Below the pieces are notes generated by a model that was not told where the DNA came from, made no database searches, and worked only from the letters and a program-made list of their open reading frames with translations. Shown here piece after piece: positions 1-8,108 of a stretch of 64,000 bases of DNA; the first letter of the stretch is position 1, and each line of letters opens with the position of its first letter. The position numbers and the translations under genes are program-made. The stretch is from Mycobacterium sherrisii (GTDB lineage Bacteria > Actinomycetota > Actinomycetes > Mycobacteriales > Mycobacteriaceae): contig NZ_LQPT01000051.1 in NCBI RefSeq assembly GCF_002102355.1, forward strand, positions 1 through 64,000, read 5' to 3'.

Positions 1-48
1 CAACGCGTCAAAGTCCGCCTGGATACCCTCGCGATCTGTCGAACGCAT
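1..48 (-). CDS. DUF222/13E12-type HNH endonuclease family protein, N-terminal 16 codons only
   Basis: Sixteen open codons run from an ATG at 48-46 off the left edge, reading MRSTDREGIQADFDAL. This resembles the N-terminus of the mycobacterial 13E12 repeat (DUF222 plus HNH nuclease) family, whose members often start with a short charged stretch leading into an FDAL-like motif. The assignment rests on only 16 residues plus the promoter: a perfect mycobacterial LexA site surrounds the start codon, and 13E12 family genes are known SOS-regulated genes in M. tuberculosis. A -10 like TATCAT ends six bases before the ATG, so the mRNA is probably leaderless. Everything past the window edge is unknown, so the family call is an inference. 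Confidence 0.5.
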   Translation of the reverse strand, partial: MRSTDREGIQADFDAL

Positions 49-54
49 GTTCGA
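39..54 (-). promoter_or_regulatory. LexA-binding SOS box overlapping a start codon
   Basis: TCGAAC, four bases, GTTCGA: a perfect match to the mycobacterial SOS box TCGAAC-N4-GTTCGA. The four central bases on the minus strand are ATGC and contain the start codon of the gene running off the left edge, so LexA bound here would cover both the transcription start and the initiation codon. Confidence 0.85.
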
Positions 55-60
55 ATGATA
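55..60 (-). promoter_or_regulatory. -10 element of the SOS-controlled gene
   Basis: TATCAT on the minus strand, with six bases between it and the A of the ATG at 48. That distance puts the predicted transcription start at or next to the start codon, which fits a leaderless transcript, common in mycobacteria. No convincing -35 was seen. Bases 61-137 hold no gene. Confidence 0.5.
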
Positions 61-137
61 ACGCGGACCACCGACACAAAAGGCCATGCCGTTACAGTTG
101 AAACTAAAGTGGCACAAGTGATTTCAACGCTACATGG

Positions 138-143
138 GCTAGG
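138..143. repeat. Target-site duplication, left copy (GCTAGG)
   Basis: GCTAGG directly precedes the left terminal repeat of the insertion sequence and is repeated exactly at 1236-1241. It fits the NCTAGN target and 6-bp duplication described for IS481-type elements. Confidence 0.85.
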
Positions 144-153
144 TGTACTGACC
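144..153 (+). repeat. IS481-family left terminal inverted repeat
   Basis: TGTACTGACC, matching the inverted right end at 1226-1235 over 10 of 10 bases; similarity inward of this is weak. Confidence 0.8.
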
Positions 154-188
154 ACGAAAGTTAGAGACGGCGTGGCGTGGTGACATAA

Positions 189-251
189 CGAAGACCTCCG
201 AGTGAAGTGCGAGCTGTCGAGGAACACACCAACTCACTTCGGAGGTCTTCG
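189..251 (+). promoter_or_regulatory. Hairpin that can sequester the transposase ribosome binding site
   Basis: Bases 189-200 (CGAAGACCTCCG) are the exact reverse complement of 240-251. The right arm contains the Shine-Dalgarno GGAGG (241-245) and the first base of the GTG start at 251. In a transcript reading in from upstream the 12-bp stem would hide the ribosome binding site. Such sequestration of transposase initiation is a known way for insertion sequences to limit activation by external transcription. A transcript starting inside the loop would escape it. Confidence 0.55.
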
Positions 252-1240
252 TGTCTCACCGTAATGCCCCTTTGTCGGAAACCGGGCGTCTGCGTCTTGC
301 GCGTTGCATCGTTGAGGACGGCTGGCCGCTACGCCGGGCTGCCGAGCGGTTCCAGGTCTCGGTTGGCACCGCTGCTCGCTGGGCCGGGCGCTACCGTGAA
401 CTCGGTCGAGCCGGCATGGCCGATCGCAGCTCACGGCCCCACCGCAGCCCCAACAGGACACCCGCACGCGTGGAACGGCGCATCATCAACGTCCGGGTGA
501 TCCGGCGCTGGGGGCCAGCGCGGATCGGTTATCTGCTGGGGTTGCATCCCTCGACTGTGCATCGGGTGCTGACTCGGTATGGCCTGGCCAAATTGCGTTG
601 GCTCGATCGCCCCACGGGACGGGTGATCCGGCGGATGGAATCGGCGGCCTGTGGTGATCTGGTGCACGTCGATGTCAAGAAACTGGGCACGATTCCCGCC
701 GGGGGCGGCTGGCGGATGCTGGGCAGAACCGCCGGCAAACGCAACAGCCAAGCCGACAAGAGTTCAGGGCAGATCAGCAAGTGCCACAATCCAGTGCGCG
801 GATATCACTTTCTTCACACCGCGATCGACGCCCACTCGAGACTGGCCTACAGCGAGCTGCTGGCCGACAAGCGCAAGGAAACCGCGGCGGCGTTCTGGTG
901 TCGCGCCAACGCGTGGTTCAACGAATGCGGCTTTTCAGTGCGACATGTCTTGACCGACAACGGATCTTGCTACCGATCCCACGCCTTCGGCGACGCCCTC
1001 GGCAACATCAAACACCGCCGGACCCGACCCTACCGCCCGCAGACCAACGGCAAGGTGGAGAGATTTCACCGCACCCTGGCCGACGAGTGGGCATACGCCC
1101 GGCTCTACCGCAGCGATACCGAACGATGCGAAGAATTCAACCGGTGGCTGCACACCTACAATCACCACCGCGGCCACACCGCACTCGGCGGACAACCACC
1201 TGCCAGCCGCGTACTCAACCTCTCAGGTCAGTACAGCTAG
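251..1240 (+). CDS. IS481-family DDE transposase
   Basis: A 329-residue transposase that would catalyse cut-and-paste or copy movement of the surrounding element. The N-terminal third has helix-turn-helix character (LRRAAERFQVSVGTAARWAG near residues 27-46). The rve-type integrase core follows with the acidic triad at about D141 (HVDVKKLG), D236 (LTDNGSCYRS) and E270 (RPQTNGKVERF), all typical IS481-family motifs. Start: GTG at 251, six bases after GGAGG. The stop TAG at 1238-1240 lies outside the element, in the target duplication, so the insertion site supplies it. The frame is intact and the triad present, so the enzyme is probably functional. Confidence 0.93.
   Translation: MSHRNAPLSETGRLRLARCIVEDGWPLRRAAERFQVSVGTAARWAGRYRELGRAGMADRSSRPHRSPNRTPARVERRIINVRVIRRWGPARIGYLLGLHPSTVHRVLTRYGLAKLRWLDRPTGRVIRRMESAACGDLVHVDVKKLGTIPAGGGWRMLGRTAGKRNSQADKSSGQISKCHNPVRGYHFLHTAIDAHSRLAYSELLADKRKETAAAFWCRANAWFNECGFSVRHVLTDNGSCYRSHAFGDALGNIKHRRTRPYRPQTNGKVERFHRTLADEWAYARLYRSDTERCEEFNRWLHTYNHHRGHTALGGQPPASRVLNLSGQYS
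1226..1235 (-). repeat. IS481-family right terminal inverted repeat
   Basis: GGTCAGTACA, the exact reverse complement of 144-153. It is translated as the last codons of the transposase. Confidence 0.8.
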
Positions 1241-1241
1241 G
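1236..1241. repeat. Target-site duplication, right copy (GCTAGG)
   Basis: Second copy of GCTAGG. It contains the transposase stop codon on the plus strand (TAG, 1238-1240) and the stop of the monoamine oxidase gene on the minus strand (complement of 1237-1239). Confidence 0.85.
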
Positions 1242-2601
1242 CCACCGCCACGGCTTCGGCCGCGATCGCCTCGGCCGCCGCGCGCTCCCCGGACCGGACG
1301 GCGCCGTCGATCCATCCGCACATGACGGCCGAGCTTTCGGTGCCCGCCCAGTGGATGCGGCCGCATGGCTCGCGCAACGTGTAGCCGTATTCGGTCAGCA
1401 CACCCGTGGGAGTGTGCCCGATCATTCCGCCGCCGGAATAGCGATCCACCGTCCAGTTCTGCTCGTGGAATTCGCGCGCTGCCTTGGCTTTGCTACCGAA
1501 CCGGTCCACGAGTTCGCCCATCACCAGTGCCCTGCGCTCGGCCTCGTCGAGCCGGGTCAGCCGGCGTGCCGCAGGGCCCTCGCTGATGACGCACATGATG
1601 CCCGGGTTCCCGGTGTCGGTGCAGGCATCGATGGTCAGGGTGGCGGGGGAGTTCGGCGCCGCGGACTGGCCGGACAATCCGTCGGCACGCCAGAACGGCT
1701 CGTCGTAGCAGATCGACGTCTTGATGACGGCGCCGCTCGGCATGCGCTGGTGCAGAAATGCGCGATCGACCGGCAGTAGCGGCTCGTACTGGATCGAGGT
1801 GGCGATCGCCAGCGGGATCGCCACGATGGCCCGACGTGCCCGCACCGTCAGGCCGGCCGCGCTGACCGTCACCCCGTCGGCGTCCTGGTCGATGTGCCGC
1901 ACCGGCTGCGACAGGTGCAGCGAGTCGCCGAGTGCGGCCGCCATCGGGCGGTGAATGGCGCCCATGCCGCCGACCGGGCGGGCATCCTGAGAGCCGCCCT
2001 TGCCCGAGATTGCGAAGGTGAGCCCGCCGGCGGAGGCGGTTTGCAGCAGTCCCCACAGCAACGACGTCTCCGATGCCGCCGAGGTGTAGAGGCCGGCGAA
2101 GGCCATGTCCAGCATCTCGGCGGCTTCCTTGGACATCGAATTCTTTTCGATCCATTGCCCGATGCTGATGCGGTCCCACTGCTGTGCCTTCTTCGCTTCC
2201 CACGGGGCTTCGCGCGGGATCGCCTTGCACATTTTGTCGATGGCGGCCAGTCCCATGGCGAGGTTGGCGACCACCCACGGGCTCACGGTCCACGGGATGC
2301 TGCCGCCGTAGCGGTGCTTCTTGCCGCCGACCACCATCATCGCGTCGCCGTCGTTGTGCTGCTTGTACTCCGGGATGCCGAACTCGCTCATCAGCGCATA
2401 GATCCGGTCCTGGCCGGGCCCGATCCAGGCACCGCCACGATCGATCCACACCCCGTCGTCGCGGGTGACGGTAAACGTGCGACCACCCACTCGGTCGCGC
2501 GCTTCCAGCAAGGCCACCGAGTGCCCGGCCCGGTGCAACCGGTAGGCGGCCGTCAAGCCCGCGAAACCCGCGCCGACCACGCAATAATCGACGTCCGCCA
2601 T
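1237..2601 (-). CDS. Flavin monoamine oxidase family protein
   Basis: A 454-residue FAD amine oxidase, expected to oxidise a primary or polyamine to the aldehyde, releasing H2O2 and ammonia. The N-terminus has the dinucleotide fold VVGAGFAGLTAAYRL followed by LLEARDRVGGRTF, the classic amine-oxidase opening. The C-terminus has the FAD-contacting IHWAGTESSAVMCGWIDGA. Mammalian MAO binds FAD covalently through Cys in SGGCY; here that stretch reads YSGGGMI, so the flavin should be non-covalent, as in bacterial putrescine oxidase-like enzymes. The substrate cannot be told. The gene ends inside the IS target duplication but keeps its stop codon. The ATG start at 2601 lies in the amino-oxidase consensus spacing. 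Divergent bases 2602-2744 up to prpR's stop hold no gene. Confidence 0.85.
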   Translation of the reverse strand: MADVDYCVVGAGFAGLTAAYRLHRAGHSVALLEARDRVGGRTFTVTRDDGVWIDRGGAWIGPGQDRIYALMSEFGIPEYKQHNDGDAMMVVGGKKHRYGGSIPWTVSPWVVANLAMGLAAIDKMCKAIPREAPWEAKKAQQWDRISIGQWIEKNSMSKEAAEMLDMAFAGLYTSAASETSLLWGLLQTASAGGLTFAISGKGGSQDARPVGGMGAIHRPMAAALGDSLHLSQPVRHIDQDADGVTVSAAGLTVRARRAIVAIPLAIATSIQYEPLLPVDRAFLHQRMPSGAVIKTSICYDEPFWRADGLSGQSAAPNSPATLTIDACTDTGNPGIMCVISEGPAARRLTRLDEAERRALVMGELVDRFGSKAKAAREFHEQNWTVDRYSGGGMIGHTPTGVLTEYGYTLREPCGRIHWAGTESSAVMCGWIDGAVRSGERAAAEAIAAEAVAVA

Positions 2602-2744
2602 GACGGGCTCCTCGTCTGCAGGTGTGTTCCAACAGCAAACTACTCCGAATACGTGGTGGTAACACCGGTTCGGCCGGATTTGATGACCAACACCTGCCGC
2701 TGTTGACCGTCCTGCAGATTAAAACCGTTGGGGCACCGTGGTTT

Positions 2745-4199
2745 TCACCGCTGCTCTGGGCCGATGGCGGGCGGGTAGGGCAGATCGGTACTGGAATGCG
2801 GGTCCAGCCGCACCGCACAGCCCAGATACGGAAAGGCGCGCTGCCGGCAGGCCGGGCGATCGCAGATCTTGCAGCCGGCACCGATCGGCACAATGGCCTC
2901 CGCGTCGTGCACGTCGATTCCCGCCGAGTAGATCAACTTTTCGGCGTGGGCGATGTCGCAGCCCAGTCCGATGGCAAAGCTCTTGGCCGGTCCCAGATAG
3001 CGACCGGCCTGGGTCGTCGTGGTCCGCGCGACCCAGAAATACGTTCGCCCGTCCGGCATTTGAGCGATCTGGGTGAGGAACTGGCCGGGTCGGGAGAAAG
3101 CATGGTGGACCACCCACAGCGGGCAGTTGCCACCGACTCGGGAGAAGTGAAATGCGGTGGCGGACTGACGTTTAGAAATATTTCCGGCGCTGTCGGCGCG
3201 GACGAAGATGAACGGGATGCCGCGCGTGCCGGGACGCTGCAAAGTGGACAGTCGATGGCAGACGGTTTCAAATCCGACCTCGAAATGCCTTGCCAAATAG
3301 TCGATGTCGTAGCGCGCGGTCTCGGCGGTCGCCAGGAAGCTCCGGTAGGGCAACAACAGGGCACCGGCGAAATAGTTGGCCAGCCCGATTCGCGCCACGG
3401 CGCGCGCCTCGTCGCTGAGCTGATCGTCGCCGGCAAGGATGCCGTTGATCAGCTCGGCCTGGGTGAGCAGCGCGATTTGGGTTGCCAACTGAAACGCACG
3501 TTGGCCGGCATGCAGCCAGCGGGCCAAGTGCAGCGTCTTGGACTCGGCGTCGAAAACACGTTTTGCATTGGCGGACAACATATTCCCGTCGTCGATCAGC
3601 ACCCGCACGCCGAGGCGCCCGTCGAGCAGGTCGGCCAGCTGGCGATCCAGTCCACCCGTCCGCAGGCGGCTCTCGTCGAACATCGCTTCGGCCGCCAGAT
3701 CCAGCTCGCCGACGTAGTTCTTGCGGTCGTAGAAAAAGTCACGGACCTCCTCGAAGGGCATCGGTCGGGGCGGCGGCGCGTTGATGTCGGCGTTGGCCCG
3801 GTCGTGCAGTGCCTCGAGATCGGCCGTGGCGTCGTGCAGCCGCCGGTGCAGGTTGACCAGCGTTTGGCCGATCTCGGGCATTCTGGCGACGAGTTCCTCG
3901 ATCTGTCCCGTGGTCGCGGGCCCGTCGGCGAAGATCTCGCGTAGGTCCGCAACCAGCCGGGCGTCGGAATCCGGTGCGAAGTACTGGGTCGGCAGGTCGA
4001 AGCGCTCCGTGAGTGACAGCAGCACCGGCACGGTGATCGGGCGCTGATCGTTCTCCAGCTGATTGACGTAACTGGTGGACAGGTTCAGGGCGCGCGCGAG
4101 GGCGACTTGCGTGAGCCCATGCTCCTCACGCAGTCGTCGTAGCCGTGCCCCGGCGAACGTCTTCGCCACCTGCACTACCGTACGCCCGGCGACTTTCAC
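2745..4199 (-). CDS. prpR: PrpR, short-chain acyl-CoA-responsive regulator of the methylcitrate cycle
   Basis: Regulator of about 484 residues divergent from prpDBC; in M. tuberculosis PrpR activates propionate catabolism genes and senses short-chain acyl-CoA. An N-terminal XRE-type helix-turn-helix is visible ([21 protein letters not shown] then [20 protein letters not shown]), followed by an ImmA/IrrE-like middle region and a DUF2083-type C-terminal domain. Near the C-terminus CKIC, CR and GC give four cysteines (pattern C-x2-C-x4-C-x9-C), matching the 4Fe-4S site reported for PrpR. The start is uncertain: TTG at 4232, GTG at 4199 (used here) and GTG at 4169 are all in frame, and none has a strong Shine-Dalgarno. 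The paralogue RamB has the same architecture, but the neighbours favour PrpR. Confidence 0.85.
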   Translation of the reverse strand: MKVAGRTVVQVAKTFAGARLRRLREEHGLTQVALARALNLSTSYVNQLENDQRPITVPVLLSLTERFDLPTQYFAPDSDARLVADLREIFADGPATTGQIEELVARMPEIGQTLVNLHRRLHDATADLEALHDRANADINAPPPRPMPFEEVRDFFYDRKNYVGELDLAAEAMFDESRLRTGGLDRQLADLLDGRLGVRVLIDDGNMLSANAKRVFDAESKTLHLARWLHAGQRAFQLATQIALLTQAELINGILAGDDQLSDEARAVARIGLANYFAGALLLPYRSFLATAETARYDIDYLARHFEVGFETVCHRLSTLQRPGTRGIPFIFVRADSAGNISKRQSATAFHFSRVGGNCPLWVVHHAFSRPGQFLTQIAQMPDGRTYFWVARTTTTQAGRYLGPAKSFAIGLGCDIAHAEKLIYSAGIDVHDAEAIVPIGAGCKICDRPACRQRAFPYLGCAVRLDPHSSTDLPYPPAIGPEQR

Positions 4200-4288
4200 A
4201 AGATCCGCAAACCTGCCCGGATGAGGACACAAAATTACGCGTGTTTAGGGCATTTATCCCATTGTCGGCGCTGCGTACCGTGCGTGTT

Positions 4289-5794
4289 ATGCGCATCATC
4301 GAGGTTCGGACCCGGCGCAGCGCCGACGACTTCCCCCGCAGTGAGCAGCTGGCCGCCAAGATCGCCGAGGTCGCCACCGACCCGGTCCCGATCGATCCCG
4401 ACACCGCGGAGATGGTGCGCAACCGGATCATCGACAACGCCGCCGTGAGTGCCGCGGCGGTGACTCGGCGGCCCGTCACCACGGCTCGTGCGCAGGCGCT
4501 GGCGCATCCGGTACCGCGGGGCGCGCGGGTTTTCGGGGTGCCCGGGTGCTATTCGGCGGAGTGGGCGGCCTGGGCCAACGGTGTCGCGGTGCGCGAACTC
4601 GATTACCACGACACGTTTTTGGCGGCGGAGTACGCGCACCCCGGCGACAACATCCCGCCGCTCGTCGCGGTCGCCCAGCACCTTCAGATACCGGGCGCCC
4701 AACTGATCCGCGGCCTCGCCACGGCATACGAGATCCACATCGATTTGGCTAAGGGAATCTGCCTGCACGAGCACAAGATCGACCACGTCGCCCACCTGGG
4801 CCCGTCGGTGGCCGCCGGCCTGGGGACGATGCTGGGGCTGGACGCGGACACCATTTACCAGGCCGTCGGGCAGGCCCTGCACCTGACCACCAGCACCCGC
4901 CAATCCCGCAAGGGCCTGATCTCGAGTTGGAAGGCGTTCGCACCCGCTTTCGCAGGCAAGGTCGCGATCGAGGCCGTCGACCGCGCGATGCGCGGCGAGG
5001 GTGCGCCGGCGCCGATTTGGGAGGGCGAGGACGGCGTCATCGCCTGGCTCCTCGGCGGGCCGGATCGCACCTACCGGGTGCCGTTGCCGGCGCCCGGCGA
5101 ACCCAAGCGCGCCATCCTGGACAGCTACACCAAGGAGCATTCGGCCGAATATCAAAGCCAGGCGCCGATCGACCTGGCGCGGCGGTTGCGCGGTCGGATC
5201 GGTGATCTAAAGCAGATCGCCACGATCGTGCTGCACACCAGCCACCACACCCACGTGGTGATAGGCACGGGGTCGGGTGATCCGCAGAAGTTCGACCCCG
5301 ACGCCTCCCGGGAGACCCTGGATCATTCGCTGCCGTACATCTTCGCGGTCGCGCTGCAGGACGGCTGTTGGCACCACGAGCGATCGTATGCCCCCGAGCG
5401 GGCGCACCGGAAAGACACCATCGAATTGTGGCGGAAGATCTGCACCGTCGAGGATCCGGAATGGACCCGTCGCTACCACTCGAATGACCCGGCCGAGCAG
5501 GCATTCGGGGCGCGCGCGGAGGTGACGCTCAAAAGTGGCGAGGTGATCTCCGAGCAACTGGCGGTGGCCGATGCGCATCCGTTGGGAGCGCGTCCGTTCG
5601 CCCGCGACCAATACGTGCGCAAGTTCACCGAGCTCGCCGCGGACATCGTGGAACCCGCCGAGCAGCAACGGTTCCTGGGTGCCGTCGACGTCCTCGCCGA
5701 CCTCGAGGGCGGCACCCTCGGGGAGCTGAACGTCTTGGTCGATCCGCGGGTGCTGGACAAGGCGCCGGTGATCCCGTCCGGGATCTTCGGATGA
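4289..5794 (+). CDS. prpD: 2-methylcitrate dehydratase PrpD
   Basis: Dehydrates 2-methylcitrate to 2-methyl-cis-aconitate in the methylcitrate cycle, which detoxifies propionyl-CoA from odd-chain fatty acids and sterols. The 501 residues belong to the MmgE/PrpD family: conserved stretches include [48 protein letters not shown] and [22 protein letters not shown] at 4289 is chosen because homology begins there ([19 protein letters not shown]); GTG at 4280 is three codons upstream in frame. It is first in a tight operon and overlaps prpB by four bases. The roughly 90-bp divergent region to prpR should carry the PrpR site; only a single GCAAA half-site-like stretch near 4208 was seen. Confidence 0.93.
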   Translation: MRIIEVRTRRSADDFPRSEQLAAKIAEVATDPVPIDPDTAEMVRNRIIDNAAVSAAAVTRRPVTTARAQALAHPVPRGARVFGVPGCYSAEWAAWANGVAVRELDYHDTFLAAEYAHPGDNIPPLVAVAQHLQIPGAQLIRGLATAYEIHIDLAKGICLHEHKIDHVAHLGPSVAAGLGTMLGLDADTIYQAVGQALHLTTSTRQSRKGLISSWKAFAPAFAGKVAIEAVDRAMRGEGAPAPIWEGEDGVIAWLLGGPDRTYRVPLPAPGEPKRAILDSYTKEHSAEYQSQAPIDLARRLRGRIGDLKQIATIVLHTSHHTHVVIGTGSGDPQKFDPDASRETLDHSLPYIFAVALQDGCWHHERSYAPERAHRKDTIELWRKICTVEDPEWTRRYHSNDPAEQAFGARAEVTLKSGEVISEQLAVADAHPLGARPFARDQYVRKFTELAADIVEPAEQQRFLGAVDVLADLEGGTLGELNVLVDPRVLDKAPVIPSGIFG

Positions 5795-6648
5795 CCGGCG
5801 CGGCCGACAAGCGGGCGAGGCTGCGCGCCGGCCTGAATTCCGGTTGCCTGCAGCGCTTTCCGGGCGCGTTCTCGCCGCTGGTGGCCAAGTCCGTCGCGCG
5901 GGCGGGCTTCGAGGGCGTCTATGTGTCCGGTGCCGCGCTGTCCGCCGACCTCGGATTGCCCGACATCGGGCTGACGACGCTGACCGAGGTGGCCGACCGG
6001 GGCGCACGGATCGCCGCCGCGACGGAGCTGCCGACGCTGATCGACGCGGACACGGGATTCGGGGCACCGGTCAACGCGGCACGCACGGTGACGGTGCTGG
6101 AAGACGCCGGGTTGGCCGGCTGTCATCTCGAGGACCAGGTCAACCCGAAGCGGTGCGGCCATCTCGACGGCAAGGCCGTCGTTTCGGCCGCCGAGATGGT
6201 GCAACGGTTACGCGCGGCGGTGTCCGCCCGCCGCGACCCGGATTTCGTGATCTGCGCCCGCACCGATGCCGCCGGAATCGAAGGGCTGCCCGCCGCGATC
6301 GACCGTGCTCGCGCCTACGCCGACGCCGGGGCGGACATGATTTTCACCGAAGCCCTCAGGGCGGTGGCCGATTTCGAGGCGTTCCGGGCCGCCATCGACA
6401 TTCCGCTGCTGGCCAACATGACCGAGTTCGGTAAGTCGCCGTTGCTGAGCGCGCGCCAACTCGCCGACCTCGGCTACAACGTCGTGATCTACCCGGTCAC
6501 CACGTTGCGGCTGGCCATGTTCGCCGTCGAGGCCGGCCTACGCGAAATCAACACGACAGGAACACAATTCGGTCTTCTCGATCGGATGCAGCAGCGCAGC
6601 CGGCTCTACGAGCTGCTCGGCTACGACGCCTGGGAGGCAACACCATGA
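5791..6648 (+). CDS. prpB: 2-methylisocitrate lyase PrpB
   Basis: Cleaves 2-methylisocitrate to pyruvate and succinate, the last step of the methylcitrate cycle. The 285-residue protein is in the isocitrate lyase/PEP mutase superfamily. It has the metal-binding LIDADTGFG (D85, D87), the signature KRCGH with catalytic Cys122, and the glutamate-containing LEDQVNPK just before it. M. tuberculosis is usually described as lacking prpB and relying on isocitrate lyase for this step, so its presence between prpD and prpC makes the pathway complete here. ATGA overlaps link it to both neighbours, so translation is probably coupled. Confidence 0.93.
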   Translation: MTGAADKRARLRAGLNSGCLQRFPGAFSPLVAKSVARAGFEGVYVSGAALSADLGLPDIGLTTLTEVADRGARIAAATELPTLIDADTGFGAPVNAARTVTVLEDAGLAGCHLEDQVNPKRCGHLDGKAVVSAAEMVQRLRAAVSARRDPDFVICARTDAAGIEGLPAAIDRARAYADAGADMIFTEALRAVADFEAFRAAIDIPLLANMTEFGKSPLLSARQLADLGYNVVIYPVTTLRLAMFAVEAGLREINTTGTQFGLLDRMQQRSRLYELLGYDAWEATP

Positions 6649-7772
6649 CCGCACCGACCACTGAAATCCGCAAGGGGCTGGCCGGGGTGGTGGTGGACAC
6701 CACCGCCATTTCGAAGGTGGTGCCGGAGACCAATTCGCTGACCTATCGCGGATATCCGGTACAGGACCTGGCCGCCCACTGCAACTTCGAGCAGGTCGCG
6801 TTTCTGCTCTGGCGCGGTGAGCTACCGACCGATTCCGAACTCGCCCTGTTCAGTCAGCGCGAGCGGGCGAGCCGACGGGTGGACCGGTCGATGCTCTCGC
6901 TGCTCACCAAGCTTCCGGACAACTGCCACTCGATGGACGTGGTTCGCACGGCGATCAGCTTCCTGGGGGCCGAGGATCCCGACGAGGACGTCGACGCCGC
7001 GAATCGTGCCACATCGCTGCGCCTGCTCGCGGTGCTGCCCACCATCGTCGCCATCGACATGCGCCGGCGGCGCGGTCTCGAACCGATCCCGCCGGACAGC
7101 AGCCTGGGATACGCCGAGAATTTTCTGCGGATGTGCTTCGGCGAGGTGCCCGAACCCGAGGTGGTCTCGGCCTTCGAACAATCGATGATCCTGTACGCCG
7201 AACACGGGTTCAACGCGTCAACCTTCGCCGCGCGGGTGGTGACCTCGACGCAGTCCGACATCTACAGCGCCGTCACCGCCGCCGTCGGCGCGCTCAAGGG
7301 CACGCTGCACGGCGGTGCCAACGAGGCGGTGATGCGCGACATGATCGAGATCGGCGACCCGCTCAACGCGCGGGACTGGTTGCGCGGCAAGCTTGCTCGC
7401 AAAGAGAAGGTCATGGGATTCGGGCATCGGGTCTACAAGAACGGTGACTCCCGCGTGCCCACGATGAAGGCCGCGCTGACCCGCGTCGCCGCCGTCCGCG
7501 ACGGCCAGCGCTGGCTGGACATGTACAACATCCTGGAAGCCGAGATGTTCGCGGCCACCGCCATCAAGCCCAATCTGGACTTTCCGACCGGTCCGGCCTA
7601 CCACCTGATGGGATTCGACATCGCCTGCTTCACCCCGATTTTTGTGATGAGCCGGATCACCGGGTGGACCGCCCACATCATGGAGCAAGCGGCATCGAAC
7701 GCGTTGATCCGGCCGCTGAGTGCCTATTCCGGACGTGCGCAGCGGAAGCTGACGCCCCGCCGCATCAGCTAG
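6645..7772 (+). CDS. prpC: 2-methylcitrate synthase PrpC (citrate synthase family)
   Basis: Condenses propionyl-CoA with oxaloacetate to 2-methylcitrate, the entry step of the cycle. The 375-residue protein carries citrate synthase signatures: LKGTLHGGANEAVM (active-site His), VMGFGHRVYKNGDSR (second His) and the acidic NLDFPTGPAYHLMG region. The small single-domain length and operon context favour PrpC over the housekeeping GltA; such enzymes often keep some citrate synthase activity. The start ATG at 6645 overlaps the prpB stop by four bases. The stop codon abuts the convergent small secreted protein gene, whose stop overlaps it at 7769-7772. Confidence 0.92.
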   Translation: MTAPTTEIRKGLAGVVVDTTAISKVVPETNSLTYRGYPVQDLAAHCNFEQVAFLLWRGELPTDSELALFSQRERASRRVDRSMLSLLTKLPDNCHSMDVVRTAISFLGAEDPDEDVDAANRATSLRLLAVLPTIVAIDMRRRRGLEPIPPDSSLGYAENFLRMCFGEVPEPEVVSAFEQSMILYAEHGFNASTFAARVVTSTQSDIYSAVTAAVGALKGTLHGGANEAVMRDMIEIGDPLNARDWLRGKLARKEKVMGFGHRVYKNGDSRVPTMKAALTRVAAVRDGQRWLDMYNILEAEMFAATAIKPNLDFPTGPAYHLMGFDIACFTPIFVMSRITGWTAHIMEQAASNALIRPLSAYSGRAQRKLTPRRIS

Positions 7773-7987
7773 TCCGCGGGTCCGCCGTACTGCCAGACCA
7801 GGCTGTGGTCGCCGGTCATGGTCGGGTTGCACCACAGGGTCCGGCCGTTGGCGTCCTGGGCGGTGGCATGCAGGATGGTGCAGGAGTCGCCCGGCCCCGG
7901 AGTATCGCCATACGCGATTGCGGCGCCCAGCCAGCCGGCGGCCACGGTCAGCGCGACGGCGCAGCCGAGGGGCCAGCGTCTGCTCAT
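7769..7987 (-). CDS. Small secreted hypothetical protein
   Basis: A 72-residue protein of unknown function. Residues 1-27 form a good Sec signal peptide: basic MSRRW, a hydrophobic core LGCAVALTVAAGWLGAAIA, and a likely cleavage just before or after YGD. The mature part is about 45 residues with two cysteines (DSCTIL and LWCNP), which could make one disulphide outside the cell. It is convergent with prpC, overlapping its stop, and divergent from the DUF3556 gene. The ATG start is the first residue of the signal peptide. The reading frame, codon use and signal sequence make it a credible gene. Confidence 0.7.
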   Translation of the reverse strand: MSRRWPLGCAVALTVAAGWLGAAIAYGDTPGPGDSCTILHATAQDANGRTLWCNPTMTGDHSLVWQYGGPAD

Positions 7988-8081
7988 GGTGACGTCTCCT
8001 CAAGCAGGTACCGAAAGATCACGCTATCCGGCCGGGGAACTGCGAGCAAAGGATGTCAATTGGGATCCTGGCGGCGTTGCC

Positions 8082-8097
8082 CTAGAACGCGTTCTAG
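8082..8097. promoter_or_regulatory. KstR-like operator (perfect 16-bp palindrome)
   Basis: CTAGAACGCGTTCTAG is a perfect palindrome. Its inner 14 bases fit the KstR consensus TnnAACnnGTTnnA exactly; KstR is the TetR repressor of mycobacterial cholesterol catabolism. It ends 11 bases before the DUF3556 gene's ATG, where a bound repressor would block transcription or initiation. Confidence 0.65.
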
Positions 8098-8108
8098 TCT
8101 GTGGAACC

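Larger units (their letters stand above)
144..1235 (+). mobile_element. IS481-family insertion sequence, complete, 1092 bp
   Basis: The element is bounded by 10-bp perfect terminal inverted repeats, TGTACTGACC at 144-153 and its reverse complement at 1226-1235. A 6-bp direct duplication GCTAGG lies outside each end. It carries one transposase gene that fills nearly all of it. The clean duplication and intact ends suggest a fairly recent, possibly still mobile insertion. It lies between the SOS-regulated gene at the left edge and the 3' end of the monoamine oxidase gene. The target includes that gene's stop codon, which the duplication restored. Confidence 0.88.

Noticed and set aside
7818-8108. 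N-terminal extension of the DUF3556 protein
   Set aside because: The frame is open but would cross the KstR-like operator and the divergent signal-peptide gene; ATG 8109 begins the conserved sequence.
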